From Pseudozyma flocculosa PF-1 (Eukaryota > Basidiomycota > Ustilaginomycetes > Ustilaginales > Ustilaginaceae), in NCBI RefSeq assembly GCF_000417875.1, contig NW_006920893.1:285955-349954 (forward strand): DNA of 64,000 nt, written 5' to 3'. The number at the start of each line of letters is the position of its first letter. Positions within the stretch are counted from its first letter, which is position 1. Positions 31,357 through 43,800 of this stretch are shown piece after piece. Both the position numbers and the translations under genes were made by a program. The notes under the pieces are model-generated. The model saw only the letters and a list, made by a program, of their open reading frames with translations, was not told where the DNA came from and ran no database searches.

Positions 31357-32658
31357 TCACTTGTCGGCCACGACGGCGACGTCTCGTTTCCAGATCGAGT
31401 CAGCACCGACACCTGTGTAGAGGCAGGTAGCGCAGAAGCAGCCGCCGAGGCCAAACATCAGCGTTCCAACGTCTCCTCGCGGACCGTGATACAGGGCGCT
31501 CAGGTAAGTCGGACCAGGAACGAGACCCGGACTGGGGCCTGTCAGCTTACGAGTTCGCTCGGATCCCTTGCCATCGTCCCTTTCCTCGCCGGTGGATCGG
31601 GCGTTAATATCCGACGAGGTGCTTTTGCTGGATACCTTCTTGCCTTCGTCCTGAGCGTGGTCTTGCTGGCCACTGGGACGGGAGGCAGCCCTGCCGACGA
31701 TGGCACCAACCGAACGCCTGATCCACTTCGAACCACGTCCACCGAGCGCCACCTGTCGGAGCGACCTCTTGACTCGATAAGGGATGTCGTTGTTGCAACC
31801 GCCGAGGCCGGGGAAGCACATCATGCCCATTGGCCTGCCCACGTTGTGCACGGAACCCTGACCACTGGCGCGAATCTGTCCCAGAGGTTCGGCCTTCCCT
31901 TCGGTGCCGGTGCCGGAGCCTTTGCCGCCTGGCACAGTGCTGGCTCCGCTTGGCTGCTGAGCGGCAGGCACCTCAGAGCTGCCACTGCTTCCGCCGCTGA
32001 CCCGCGGGTCGGGTCGCTTGGGCATGTCGACCTTGACCTGCCTTCCATCGCGGCCGAATGTGGTCTTGGCGAATGCCTCAAGTGCCTGGGCAGTCCACAT
32101 CCAGTGGACGTTGTTGCCGGTGCTCGCATCGCGCCTTTTGAGCGATGCTCCGCCTCCGTGTTTGTCTTCGTCGCCACCAGTAACCTGTCGAGACGACCTC
32201 TTGCGACGCATAACTTGGCTTTGCTCGCATGGGCCACCCATGCAGAGGTCGGTCATGAGCGTACGGGAACCGGAGCTACCGCCGGTGCTGGGGCTGACGC
32301 GCAGGCCCTCCCGGCCGCCCTGGGAGAGTTGCAGAGCGCTACCGCTCTGGTCGTAGGCGTCGGGCATGCGGATCTCGATCTGTCCGTCGCCGGCCTCGAA
32401 GGTCTCCTCGGCGACGGTCTTGAGCTCCTGTTTGGTCCACGAGTAGCTGGTCGTCTTGCTGTTGCTGCTGGTGTCGCGCTCCTCGAAGCTCAGCCCGCTG
32501 CCGACGCCGTCTCGCTTAACGGCGACCTCATGGTGTTGGCGCGGCGACTCGGCTCCGTGCGTGGTGGCCAGCACCTGGTAGTCGAGGATGGCAGGGGTGA
32601 TGAGCAGGGCCGTCAAGGCCAGCGACATCCATCGGGACAGCTTGATGCGACCGGGCAT
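31357..32658 (-). CDS. Predicted secreted tandem-repeat protein with Kex2-type cleavage sites
   Basis: Not recognised. 433 residues from MPGRIKLSR, with a signal-peptide-like hydrophobic core (WMSLALTALLITPAIL, 10-25). Basic sites of Kex2 type lie at KR 48-49, RRKR 151-154, KRR 174-176, KR 214-215, KR 297-298, RR 314-315 and KR 424-425; three are followed by Asp. Residues 74-99 (WTKQELKTVAEETF...MP) and 188-213 (WTAQALEAFAKTTF...MP) align without gaps with 10 of 26 identities. Each copy is followed by a Gly-Gly-Cys-type motif and then KRS.RQV (153-159, 297-303). A third Cys motif (GLGGCFCATC) closes the protein. This layout resembles Kex2-processed repeat proteins such as smut Rep1, but the sequence is not Rep1. 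A longer reading from 32754 exists. A GTAAGC near residue 371 could be a donor, so the C-terminal part is less sure. Confidence 0.72.
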   Translation of the reverse strand: MPGRIKLSRWMSLALTALLITPAILDYQVLATTHGAESPRQHHEVAVKRDGVGSGLSFEERDTSSNSKTTSYSWTKQELKTVAEETFEAGDGQIEIRMPDAYDQSGSALQLSQGGREGLRVSPSTGGSSGSRTLMTDLCMGGPCEQSQVMRRKRSSRQVTGGDEDKHGGGASLKRRDASTGNNVHWMWTAQALEAFAKTTFGRDGRQVKVDMPKRPDPRVSGGSSGSSEVPAAQQPSGASTVPGGKGSGTGTEGKAEPLGQIRASGQGSVHNVGRPMGMMCFPGLGGCNNDIPYRVKRSLRQVALGGRGSKWIRRSVGAIVGRAASRPSGQQDHAQDEGKKVSSKSTSSDINARSTGEERDDGKGSERTRKLTGPSPGLVPGPTYLSALYHGPRGDVGTLMFGLGGCFCATCLYTGVGADSIWKRDVAVVADK

Positions 32659-34543
32659 CTTGCTCGTAACCCGGCCAGAGATCGGTCTCGAGCGCAGAAA
32701 CGGTCGGGTGGTGTAATGCTTGGAAGGTGCTGCAAAAGACGGTTGGACCTTCAAGGAAGGATGCGTGCAGAGGAGAGGAAGAGCTAGACGCTGATGGGGA
32801 TGCTGGAGGCAGAGGGGAAAGGAGATGCCGACGAGGGTGGGTGGACGAGGTCAGCGATGCCGGCGCGATAAAAGGAATGCAGACCCCTGCCTGTGGGTTG
32901 ACCGACGCGCACAAAGGCGCTGAGGCCGAGGGGACGGCTAGGTGGGCGGTGAGGCAGTTGCGCAACACGTTCCGTTGTCGCCATTCTCACTCGAGCGGCC
33001 TCATGGCGGCCAGGAGGCCAGGCACACCCGCCGCCATTTTTGCCGGAGACCATCCTGCGCAGACAGGCTTTGCCTCGACGAGCGGCTCCGCTTAGCATGG
33101 TCAGCCACGTTCGTGCCGCATATTTGGCCGGCCGGGGCGAAGGTGTGCAGGATTATACGCCTCGCGCTGGAGATCCGCTTCGTCCGAATGGTGACCGGAT
33201 GCCGAAGGGAAGCCCACGAGCATGGGAAAATCTCGTGTCTTCTGTGCCATCGATAAGGATGAGCGCCGTGTGCGATCGGTCGATGCTGGCGACAGAAGGA
33301 AGCGCAGAGTGGCAGTGACAGCCCCGCGGGTGGGGAAGGTGCGTACGTGAGTCGCGGCGAGGCAGCGAGGTGTATGGACCCCGTCTCATCTCGGAGAAGG
33401 GATGTAAGGGTGCGTGGGATTTTCTGTGGGCGCGAGTGTGTGGGAGCGTCGAGAGGCTCTGTAGCGACGGTGCATCCGATGTCGGCGAAGCTGCGCCGCG
33501 TCGCCATGGAGCGTCGAGATGAGCGGGCTGCACGCTGCGAGATGGGGATTGTTTTCGTGCGACGCCCATGGCCTGCCCCTGCCTGCGCAGTTGATACGGT
33601 CAGGAGGGTCGCGCTGACACCGGAAGCGGTGTGGCGATCGGTGCTGCGAGAGACGGCGTAGGTTGTGGCAGCAGAGGCAACGGTGCTGACGTGAAGTGAC
33701 CTACCGTTGGCCCGCAGCGGTCATTGTCGCGACCAGCCAAGCAACCGACCCACTTTGGCGCCGAGGACGAGCAAGCATAGCAAGCTCAGCTTGGCAGCAA
33801 AGGCGGAGGTTGTGGTCGCGCGCTCAGCCCCGACCGGTGGTCGAGGCTGCGCCCTCAAAAGCAAGGAGAGGAGCCAGACACCCGCGGTGCCGCGGCAACC
33901 CCTTTGAGCTTTTTGGGCGGCGGGCCTTGCGAGGTCATGCATGGAAGCCGGCCTGCTCGAGCCTGCTTGAGCCTGCTGGCTTGCTTTTTTCGCTGGACCC
34001 TGACACGCACGCCCGCACCACCCGCGGCAACGATGCCCAAAGCGCGCTCCCTCGGCCTCTCCCGAGTGCTCGACGGCAACCTCAACCTATGTACCTCGAC
34101 CCTACCTCGACCTTTGTCCCTACCGCCATCTTACCTATGGATCTGCCTCCTCTTGCTCCGCCTCTGGCATCTTCCCGGACTTGACTGCAACGGTGCACCG
34201 CAGACCACCTCGACCCTCGTTTGAACCCAACCCCCCTCCATCCCGTCGACTGCCCTCATTCGTCCCCCTTCTCGCCATCGCCTTCCACGCCGGGGCTGCG
34301 TGACCCTCGCTCGCACTTCCCTCGACCTGCCCACCGCTCGGTCGGCAACCTTGCCGGCCGATCCACCTGCAAACTTTGCATCTCTCGGCCCGCCATCCCA
34401 GCGTATCCGAGCGGCCTTCGGGGCGTCCATTGCAACAAGCTGCCGGCGGCACTCCTGATGGTGCCTTGAGGACAAGATAAGCTCATATATTGCTCAGGCA
34501 CCAACACCCGCCCTCTCCTCGGGGCTTCCCGCACCTCGCCAGC
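32659..34543. promoter_or_regulatory. Divergent promoter region, secreted repeat protein / NTAQ1
   Basis: 1.9 kb without a supported gene. A CATATATT sequence at about 34480-34490 lies some 60 bp before the NTAQ1 start and could be a TATA element. Open frames here have no recognisable character. Confidence 0.45.
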
Positions 34544-36398
34544 ATGGCTTCTGCCTGTATGTCGTCCGGTAGCATGGCCAGTGCTTCGTCGCCCTGGCGC
34601 AACGTCCAACCCCCTCCCTACCCACACCCTCGCCCCTATACAAGGTGCTACTGCGAGGAAAACGCCTACCTAGTCGTACAACACCTCGCCGAGTTTGCGC
34701 ACGCACGGAATCAGCCAATAGAGAGGATCGGGGCAAGGCAGACGACCACCAGCAGCAGCAGCAACCCGTCCATCGCCAGGATTAGTCTCACGCGTACCAG
34801 CAGCATCAACGCTCCTTCCTCCCCCGAGCCTGCCACCGCTGCCACAAGCGCAGCCGGCGGTGGCGCATTCCAACTTGTATGGGATGTCCGCACCATCTTC
34901 ATCAGCAACCGACGTAAATCGGTAAGTGGGGCCTCCGGTCCATGGTCCCGAAAGAGGAGGCGTCCTCAACCCCACCTCTCGGTCCGGCTGACCACCCGGC
35001 TTTGCTCGCCGCTCGACGTACCAGGTCGTCCTCTGGCAACAATGCGCAAGCTCGGCTCCTCCCGAGGAGCACTCTCCCGTCATCTGGGACTACCACGTCG
35101 TGGCCGCCCTGACCTGTACCCTCGTGCCAGTCGGCGTCCCAATCCGCGACGTCAAAGCAGATCGGCGCTCGCTCCTGTCACGCAAGGGCCACCAGAGGCA
35201 GCAAGATGAGCCGAAACCAAACGCTCTGTTTCAGTCCAGGACGTGGGTCTACGACCCGGATTCACGCCTCAGCTACACGCCTGCACAGCTCGAGGATCTC
35301 AAGCAAGCTGGTCCGTCTCTGCCCGTGCCGCAGCCCGTTCCACTGCACGACTACCTCGATGGCACCTTCAAACCGGCGCTGGTGGTTCAAGACCTCGTGC
35401 AACCCCACCTGCGGAGCTGCCTCCGCATCGTCGACGCCAAGGACCTCCTCGCCCACTTTGCCAGCGATCGCAGTCACATGCTGCTTCCTCCCATCGCCGC
35501 AACTGGGCAAGCCGAGACGTGGTCGTCGCCCCCGCCACCGTGGCCACCGCTCGTGGGTCATTTGGCCAAGGCGGCCAAGGTGACCAACAACCTCATGGAG
35601 CGATACGTTGCCATGTCACCGCCCGTATCGTCCAACAATGCTGCCAATGACGGCGATGCAGCATACGGCCAGGTGCTGGACGACTTGAGCTTCTTCTCGG
35701 GTGGCTGGACATCGACGGCGTCTCCTGGAGAGACCGTGAGGTGCGCGCGCATCGGCAAGCCGGCAGACCCGACGCCGTCTACGCGTTCGTCCTGGTCCCG
35801 CTTGAGCCTTCGTCGAGGTCGGGATCGAGCGCAGTCGCTGCCTTCTAGCCGCGGACGGCTAGGAGCCGTGCCGCCCCCCGCTCCCCCGCCGGACGCCCCT
35901 CTACCTCCGCTGCCGGCCTCGATGGTCGCCTCTGCGTCATCCTCATCTTCATTGTGTGCAGCGTCATCTTCGATATCCTCATCATCTGGCGGCACGACAT
36001 CGCCGTCGCTCTCCGTGACCTCGCCAGACATCTCGCACGATTCCAGCGACGCCAAGGCAAGCACCGTCGTCGACGACGACGCGCGGCGCACCCGACCGAG
36101 ATGTCCACCGCCGCGGCCATCTGGCTCCGCGCAGTCTTTCCCGGGCGCCCCCCAATCGGCGACTCCGGAGAGGGAAAGGCGGGGCGGCCGTGTCTCATCG
36201 CCCCTCTTTCCGGCCTACCTCGCCGCTTCGTCGCAGAAGCGCGCCGAGACCCCAGTTTCTCCCCTGACGCCACCGCCGGCGCCGTCTCGGTCCCAGTCGG
36301 ACCGGGGCATGCTTGCCGTACCCTTCTCGGCGATGGTCAGGTCCGTCTCACTCGATGGGACGACGATGGCGGCGCAGAATCGGCAGGTCGACTTCTGA
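34544..36398 (+). CDS. NTAQ1: Protein N-terminal glutamine amidohydrolase (N-degron pathway), extended
   Basis: Deamidates N-terminal Gln to Glu, allowing arginylation and Arg/N-degron proteolysis. Two exons, 34544-34921 and 35025-36398, with a GTAAGT...CAG intron of 103 nt, giving 583 residues. The catalytic triad is visible by comparison with human NTAQ1 (Cys28, His81, Asp97): Cys37 in YTRCYCEEN, His150 in VIWDYHVV and Asp203 in WVYDPD. The later conserved block HFASDRSHM and the PPPPWPP stretch are also present. The intron lies between FISNRRKS and VVLWQQ, so splicing rebuilds the family core. Human NTAQ1 has 205 residues; this protein carries Ser-rich insertions after the Cys block and a Ser/Pro-rich C-terminal tail of some 230 residues. 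The tail is an inference from the open frame. Confidence 0.9.
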
Positions 36399-36529
36399 GT
36401 TCTCGTCCGGCTGCACCGGCATCGACAGCGAAGCCAGGATTGCGATCCATAAGCATTGAACCGAGCGCGGCAGACATCTAGGTGCTGGCGGTGTGATCGC
36501 GTCGGCCGGCGGCGGCGAAGGATGACTGC

Positions 36530-38668
36530 CTAAGCGGCCGGTTTCTTCTTGCGCTTGACGCTCAGAACGTTAGTTTGCGGCCTTCCTCCGTCAGCCGAGC
36601 CAGTACCGCGGCGCCCACCGTTATCAGCCTGCTGTTGGGCCTGTTTCCGCTTCACCTCCTCCTCGACCTCCTGGACCTGCGCCGCGCTGGGAGCTGCCAG
36701 TTCTATATCCTTCCAAATGATACCACGACCCACCATCTCTTCCCCGCCCGCTGCGTTTGCGTGCCCGTTCTCGCCCCGATCGTCTGCCTGCGATGTCGCG
36801 GCGGAGGCGGCCACGACGGCGGCGAGACCGCCTTTGCGCACCACGGCCTTGTTGACTTGCTCGTCCCACGCCTTTGTGAGCTCCCGGGCATTCGCTTCCT
36901 TGTCCCACTCGCAGACGTCGCGCATCAGCCTCTTGAAGACGAGATCCTGGATCGTGGGATGCGGGAGCGAGAGCGGCAACGACGCAGGCGGTACGACTGT
37001 CGTCGTCGTCCCTGCCGCCGCCGTCGTCACTTGCGGTTGGGCCTCAGAGGAGGATGGGTGGGGCTGGGTGAAGAGACAGACCAGGACACCGACCGCGTTT
37101 CCGGAACAGCACTCTTGTCGGAAGCCCATGCGGATCCAGAACTCGTCGATGGATAGGTCGTCGAGCGATCTTCGCTCGCGCATCTGGCCGCGCAGGATGG
37201 GCAGAGGCGTCATCTTGGTGCTGCTACTCGCGGTCGACGTGGTAGCGGTGATCGAGCCGATGCTGCCGATTGGCGCGGCGAGAGACGTGGCCGTGGCTGG
37301 TTCCTGCGATGGCGGCGAGGTGGAGGACGAGGACGGACCCGGCGAGCCGTCGTCGAGCTTGGCCCGTTTGGAAGCTGGCTCGCCTCCGCCGCCGTCAGCA
37401 TTCGCACGCTGACTTGTCCCCTCAGTGCCATCTGCCTCGCGCCCGTCTTTCGCGTCCTCTTGCAGGCCCTCGGCGGCGGTGGCGGCGGCCTTTTCGACCT
37501 TCTTCCATCCGGCATGCTCATGGGCATCCCGCTGGAGCTCGTCCATGAATCTCGTCTTGGGGTCATCCGAGAAGTGGGGCATCAGGGTCGAGATGCACCG
37601 AACCTTCTTCGGGTCATAGCCCGGCTGAGCCGGATCCGTCTGCGCCTCCGCCGGTCCATCCTGGCCGAGCGAGGAGCGAGCCAAGGCCGAGCGCTGCCAG
37701 TGGAGTGGGAGCGGCGGCAAGTCGGAGGGCGAGCAGGAGGCTCCCTCGGCGCTGTAGGGGTGACCGTAGACCCAACCGGCCTCTTGAAGCGTCTGCTGCT
37801 TGGATGGTCGTGTGGCCTCGGCGGTAGGGTTGGAGGTGGAGGCGGAAGGGACGGAAGGAGCAGGAGGGAGCGGCAGAAGGACGTGGCTCTCCAGCCGATT
37901 GTAGCCGGGTACGAGGTAGAACGCCCTCGCATCTGTGCCTAGCTGCTGCTCCATGCCGTTTGCCTGGCCGCCTGATCGATGCGGACTCTTCCGCGAGGCC
38001 ACGATGGCATCGCTCATCACATCCCTCCACCAACGGATCAGCCCGCCGTCGCTGAGGACCTTCTTGCGTCCGTTCTCTGGACTGCCAGGGAAGAGGTAGG
38101 CGCGCTGCGATCGCGCGAGGATGTGGACCGCCAAATGCCTCACTTGGGTCGTGGCGACATCGCTGCGTCTCCAGTGCTTGAAGGTGGAAAAGTGCTGCAC
38201 GAATGCCGAGGAGAGCTGTGCGGTGAGGGTGTTGCCGTACGCCACGCCTGGACCCAGCGTCTTTTCCGCCAAGCCGGCTCGCAGGGAGGGCGGGAGGGAG
38301 GCGGGAGCATACCCCGTCGTGTCGAGCTTGGAAATGTAGAGGACCGCGCTGCCGTGCTCGGGCAGGGTGTAGAGGAAGGCTTCCAGGGCGTAGATCAGGG
38401 TGGCTTGGGGCGAAGCAGCGGCGGCGGCGGCCGCCGCCGCATCACGGGGCGACCAGCTGGCAGTGACGACGATGTGTTCGAGATGAGCAGAGACGGGCGA
38501 CGAGTTGCGGCTGGAATCGAGATGGTGCGGGTGGATGTGGGCAAGCGGGTAGAGGGACTTGACGGCCCGAGGCACCGAGACGAGCGTGTGCAGCCGCACC
38601 GAGCCGGCCTCGGCGAGCGGCGGCGGCGAGGAGCGCAACGACGACTCGAGCGTCTCTAGTAGCGACAT
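36530..38668 (-). CDS. RTT109: Histone acetyltransferase Rtt109 (H3K56)
   Basis: Fungal p300-like acetyltransferase that acetylates newly made histone H3 at Lys56 with Asf1/Vps75, in replication-coupled assembly and genome stability. A single exon of 712 residues from MSLLETLESSL. Family blocks in order: TLPEHGSAVLYISKLDTTGY; YLFPGSPENGRKKVLSDGG and LIRWWRDV near 190-215; WVYGHPYS near 297; SDDPKTRFMDEL near 366, whose DDPK corresponds to the yeast Asp288/Lys290 region; and EFWIRMGFRQECCSGNAVG near 510. Long Ser/Ala/Pro-rich insertions separate them, so it is larger than the 436-residue yeast enzyme. The C-terminus is basic (KRKKKPAA), fitting nuclear localisation. An in-frame extension to 38902 has no family character. 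It is convergent with NTAQ1, with only 131 bp between stop codons. Confidence 0.95.
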   Translation of the reverse strand: MSLLETLESSLRSSPPPLAEAGSVRLHTLVSVPRAVKSLYPLAHIHPHHLDSSRNSSPVSAHLEHIVVTASWSPRDAAAAAAAAASPQATLIYALEAFLYTLPEHGSAVLYISKLDTTGYAPASLPPSLRAGLAEKTLGPGVAYGNTLTAQLSSAFVQHFSTFKHWRRSDVATTQVRHLAVHILARSQRAYLFPGSPENGRKKVLSDGGLIRWWRDVMSDAIVASRKSPHRSGGQANGMEQQLGTDARAFYLVPGYNRLESHVLLPLPPAPSVPSASTSNPTAEATRPSKQQTLQEAGWVYGHPYSAEGASCSPSDLPPLPLHWQRSALARSSLGQDGPAEAQTDPAQPGYDPKKVRCISTLMPHFSDDPKTRFMDELQRDAHEHAGWKKVEKAAATAAEGLQEDAKDGREADGTEGTSQRANADGGGGEPASKRAKLDDGSPGPSSSSTSPPSQEPATATSLAAPIGSIGSITATTSTASSSTKMTPLPILRGQMRERRSLDDLSIDEFWIRMGFRQECCSGNAVGVLVCLFTQPHPSSSEAQPQVTTAAAGTTTTVVPPASLPLSLPHPTIQDLVFKRLMRDVCEWDKEANARELTKAWDEQVNKAVVRKGGLAAVVAASAATSQADDRGENGHANAAGGEEMVGRGIIWKDIELAAPSAAQVQEVEEEVKRKQAQQQADNGGRRGTGSADGGRPQTNVLSVKRKKKPAA

Positions 38669-39228
38669 TCCGTTTCGGGTTATCGACGAGGCGCCAGGCG
38701 TGAGATGGAGCAGTGATGGTTTGGGAAGGAGCGGGAGCTGAAGGTGTATGTGCGAGGAAAGGCGGGGGGAGCACGGACACCCACCCACCAGCAAAGCGCG
38801 GGCCACCAACAAACAGCCCGCGTTTTTAGCCAGCCGCGCCCGAGACGCGCCTGTGCGGTCGCGTTGAGAGACAGGCAAGGCCTCGGCAGGCGGACGGGCC
38901 ACAGGCAGGCAAGCTCGCGTGGCAAGCCTGGCAGGCAGACTCTCTCCGCCGTGACCGAACTCCGAAGCCTAGCGCATGCGAAGCCAAGCGACTCCACACT
39001 GCAGTTTCACAACCTCGATCGCGACAAGACCAGAGCAGGAAGCGCTTGATCCTTTGGGATTCTGAAATCACGGACTCATCGTTGACTGCTGGCCGCTGCT
39101 ACATGGTCGCCGCGCGGTACAGACTCTGAGATGCTACTACGGCCGCTTCTTCCGCGCCAGTTTCGACCACGTCCTTTTCCGAAGACCACGTCTTGGTCCT
39201 GCGTTTTTCCACTCAAGAAATTATTGCT
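38669..39228. other. RTT109 upstream region / THI4 3' region
   Basis: 560 bp between two minus-strand genes. No coding sequence is supported; it should contain the RTT109 promoter and the THI4 3' untranslated region. Confidence 0.5.
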
Positions 39229-40844
<1,616 letters not shown>

Positions 40845-43800
40845 GGTGTCAATTGATCGAGTGTGAGATGCGGCTTGTGTCGGTAAGTGGTGTATACCGT
40901 TGGTAAGCGGTGCTAGAGTAGTGGCGATGGTCGGGTGGCAACAAGGGACAAGAGATGCCTGTGTGGCGGGCAGCTGTGCTTTATACGGTGCGAGCAGCAC
41001 GGGCGAGCCAGAAGTGAGGAGAGGCTGGGCAGAGGCTTGGACCCAGACAGCAGCGAGGGCTTCCCGAAGGGCCAGACCGAGGCACTGCCGCACGGTCCAG
41101 CTCGATGCCAACCCGCAGCGAGGTGAACGGGCAGGTCGAGGAAGGTGGGCGGTCGGTGCCCTGCGACAAGGTCCTGGCCTGGCTCGTCTCTATCTGCTGC
41201 TGCCGCTGTGCCATCACGCTGGGCAGAGAGGGTATCGGCACAACGCTGAAGGAGGGGACCCATCGACGCCGGGGCGCGGTCCTGCCTGCCGTCGCAGCAC
41301 CCAGCCAGGGTCAATCTGAGGCAGCCACCGAGGCTGGGGCGAGGGAAGGCAGCAAGCGGCGATGCGCCGGACCACCGCACCTGCTGTCTGTCGACGTTGG
41401 CTGCCCTTCCTGCGGCCGTCCGTGCGAGGATCTTTGTCAGGCTGGAAGCGCGACGACAGCCGCTCGAGTCACCGGTGGCGGCGGCAGGCAGGCGGAATCA
41501 TCGACTTGCGCTTGCAAGTCACAGCGAGCGATGGCGGTCGATGGACCCGACCTGAGTCGCAGGGGGCCATGTCAGCTTCGCTCTGGTTTGCCTTCCTCGG
41601 GGCAAACGGGCGAGGGGGGGCAAAGCAGGTCTAGGAGCTGCCGAGCAGATGGCCGAAGAGGGAAGGAGGGGGAGGGCAAAGATGAGAGCGGGGGGCCGGC
41701 CTGGCCAGGACGAGCTTCGGTGAGCAACCAGCTGCAGCCGGCGCGGCTCCTCTGGGGCAAACGAGGGTACGGTCGAGTAGCGCGCGCGATCGAGGCCAAC
41801 ACTCGTCCTAGCCGACCTCGGTGGTGCACAGACTCGGCAGGCTTGCTGCAGGCCCATGACCAGCAAGCAGGTCGGCGCTCGAGGTTCCTCTGATCTCTTC
41901 GCCTGTATGATAAGCCATCGATGGATCATGAAGCAGGTTTCCGGTGGTGTGGGAAAGCGGCCACCACGCGACTCGCACCCTGCGACCTTACCTGCTGCTG
42001 GAGATTGACATGCATATGAGTGCGGACGGAGGGCGCGCAGCGGTAACGCTCGAGCCTCGGTTCACGACAAAACGCACGACGAGGAGCCACACAGAGAGGA
42101 TCTCAGCGGCGATGTGGACTGTACGCCCAGCTCCCGTCTGAGGACAAGCCAGGCGGCCGAGTAACGACGACGATGCTGGAACGAGCGCGGTGGGCAGCCT
42201 GGTTGCCGGCTGTACGTGTTCTTACCGACGTTTCAAAGTGGGCGCGCGAGCACCCGGCACGACCAAGGCAGATGGACGTGGTCGTTGAGCGAAGTCGTGA
42301 TGGCAGCGGTGGCAGCCGCGGCGGCGAAGGCTCGGCAGGAATCTGAACTGGCCCTTCCGAAGGCATGACTCCATCAACGGCGCACGGCCTCTCGTAGGCT
42401 CGGTCCTGTTCCTCCGAGTCGTACCGGTATCAGGTTTGGGGAAGGCCGAAATCCAGGCAGGCAGAGGCGGCCGAAACCCAAAGCAGGCCGCTCTCGTCGT
42501 CGGCCCATCCCCGCATCGACCGAGCCGCGCAGCCAGTCGACGCTGCTCGGCGCTGCCCAGTTTGACCAGAGCCTTGTCGGCGATCTCTTGCTGTGCCTAA
42601 TCTCAGGTCAAGAGAGCCCAAAAGACCGCCGAGTGCAAAGGACTGTGCCGGCTCCTACCCATACACCCGCTCGCCACCGCCAAAAGCCCAAGCTCCTTCC
42701 TGTCGTGCAGCGGTGAGCAGGTTGACTTAGGTGCGGTAAGCGCAAAGGGCTAGGAGATGGTCCAGACGCTGGGCAGTTACAGTAGTAGTAGTACCACTGG
42801 GTATGCTGGGCAAAGGAGCCCCTTGCGCACTAGAGAGTATCCTCGGTCAGGCGAGCAATGGGACGAGGCGGGCTCTTTCGGCAGGATTGGCTAAGTCACA
42901 TTCGCCCATACCGTATCAGGCTGCGGCGCAGCGCGGATTGCGACATCAAGCAGAGAGCAGCCTAGACTCCTCGTCAGCCTCTGTAGTTGTCTGGCGAGCC
43001 GATTCTTGGGGCCATTGCCGCCGCGGCGCCGTATCGACTTCGTTACCTTGGAGCGTGCGTGGATCGGTCTGCCGCTGCGCTGCCGTCGAAATGACAGCGG
43101 ATCTCTCCGCTTGCGCATGAACCCTACGGCGGCTATCCGGCCCACGTTTTGGGTTCCCATGAAGAGGCTGGGTTCGGGACGCCGTCGTCCTTTTTGGGTC
43201 CTGCAGGCCCATGACTTCGGAGATTTCCTTCCTTCGGCCCGGCAGCCAGCAAGGCCAGCACGCCACCAGCAACGACGGCGCAGGTGGCAGGTCGGGTTCC
43301 TAGGAGCCTGGAGCCTGGAGCCTGCGTGGCCCCGCTCCCAAAAACAGCTCTCTCCCCATCGCGATCCACGAGGTCCTCTGTAGGGTGTCCGTCCCTTCTG
43401 CGCATCCCCCTCATGGCCCCAGCCTGGCGACCATGGTCCTTCGAGCGCAACCGTGTGAGAGCAGCTCAGCATGGCCGAAAGAAGACGTGGAGCAGGCACT
43501 CGTCGGACCACGAGAGCATCGATCAACCTGTACGGAACAGCACGACGAAGAGGCCTGCCGAAAAGGGTGCCGGACCACCGCCTTGATCATCACCATCGGT
43601 GCCTGCGAGAAAGCGCGCCGATCCGAGCAACTCCTCTGCCTGTCCATCCTCACATACATCGTTGCGCTTGAGTGTTGGAACGAGAAAAGCCCTAGCCTTG
43701 CCTTCTCAGTGGGAATAGCGACGGGGAGAGCTCCTGTTAGAGATAGAGCTCGACGAGGGGGAGCCAGAGGCCTCGTCCACAGTGGCCAAGGTGGCGAATC

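Noticed and set aside
41985..42030. CTTACCTG followed by GGAGATTGACATG, resembling the 5' end of U1 snRNA
   Set aside because: The base before CTTACCTG is wrong for the invariant U1 5' end, there is no U1-70K loop sequence and no Sm site downstream.
42425..42612. CTGAGA and ACCTGAT sequences on the minus strand, as in a TPP riboswitch
   Set aside because: They are about 170 bases apart where the riboswitch needs roughly 15, the P4/P5 region does not match, and they lie 1.6 kb upstream of the THI4 start. A CTGAGA near 42100 also lacks the partner motif.
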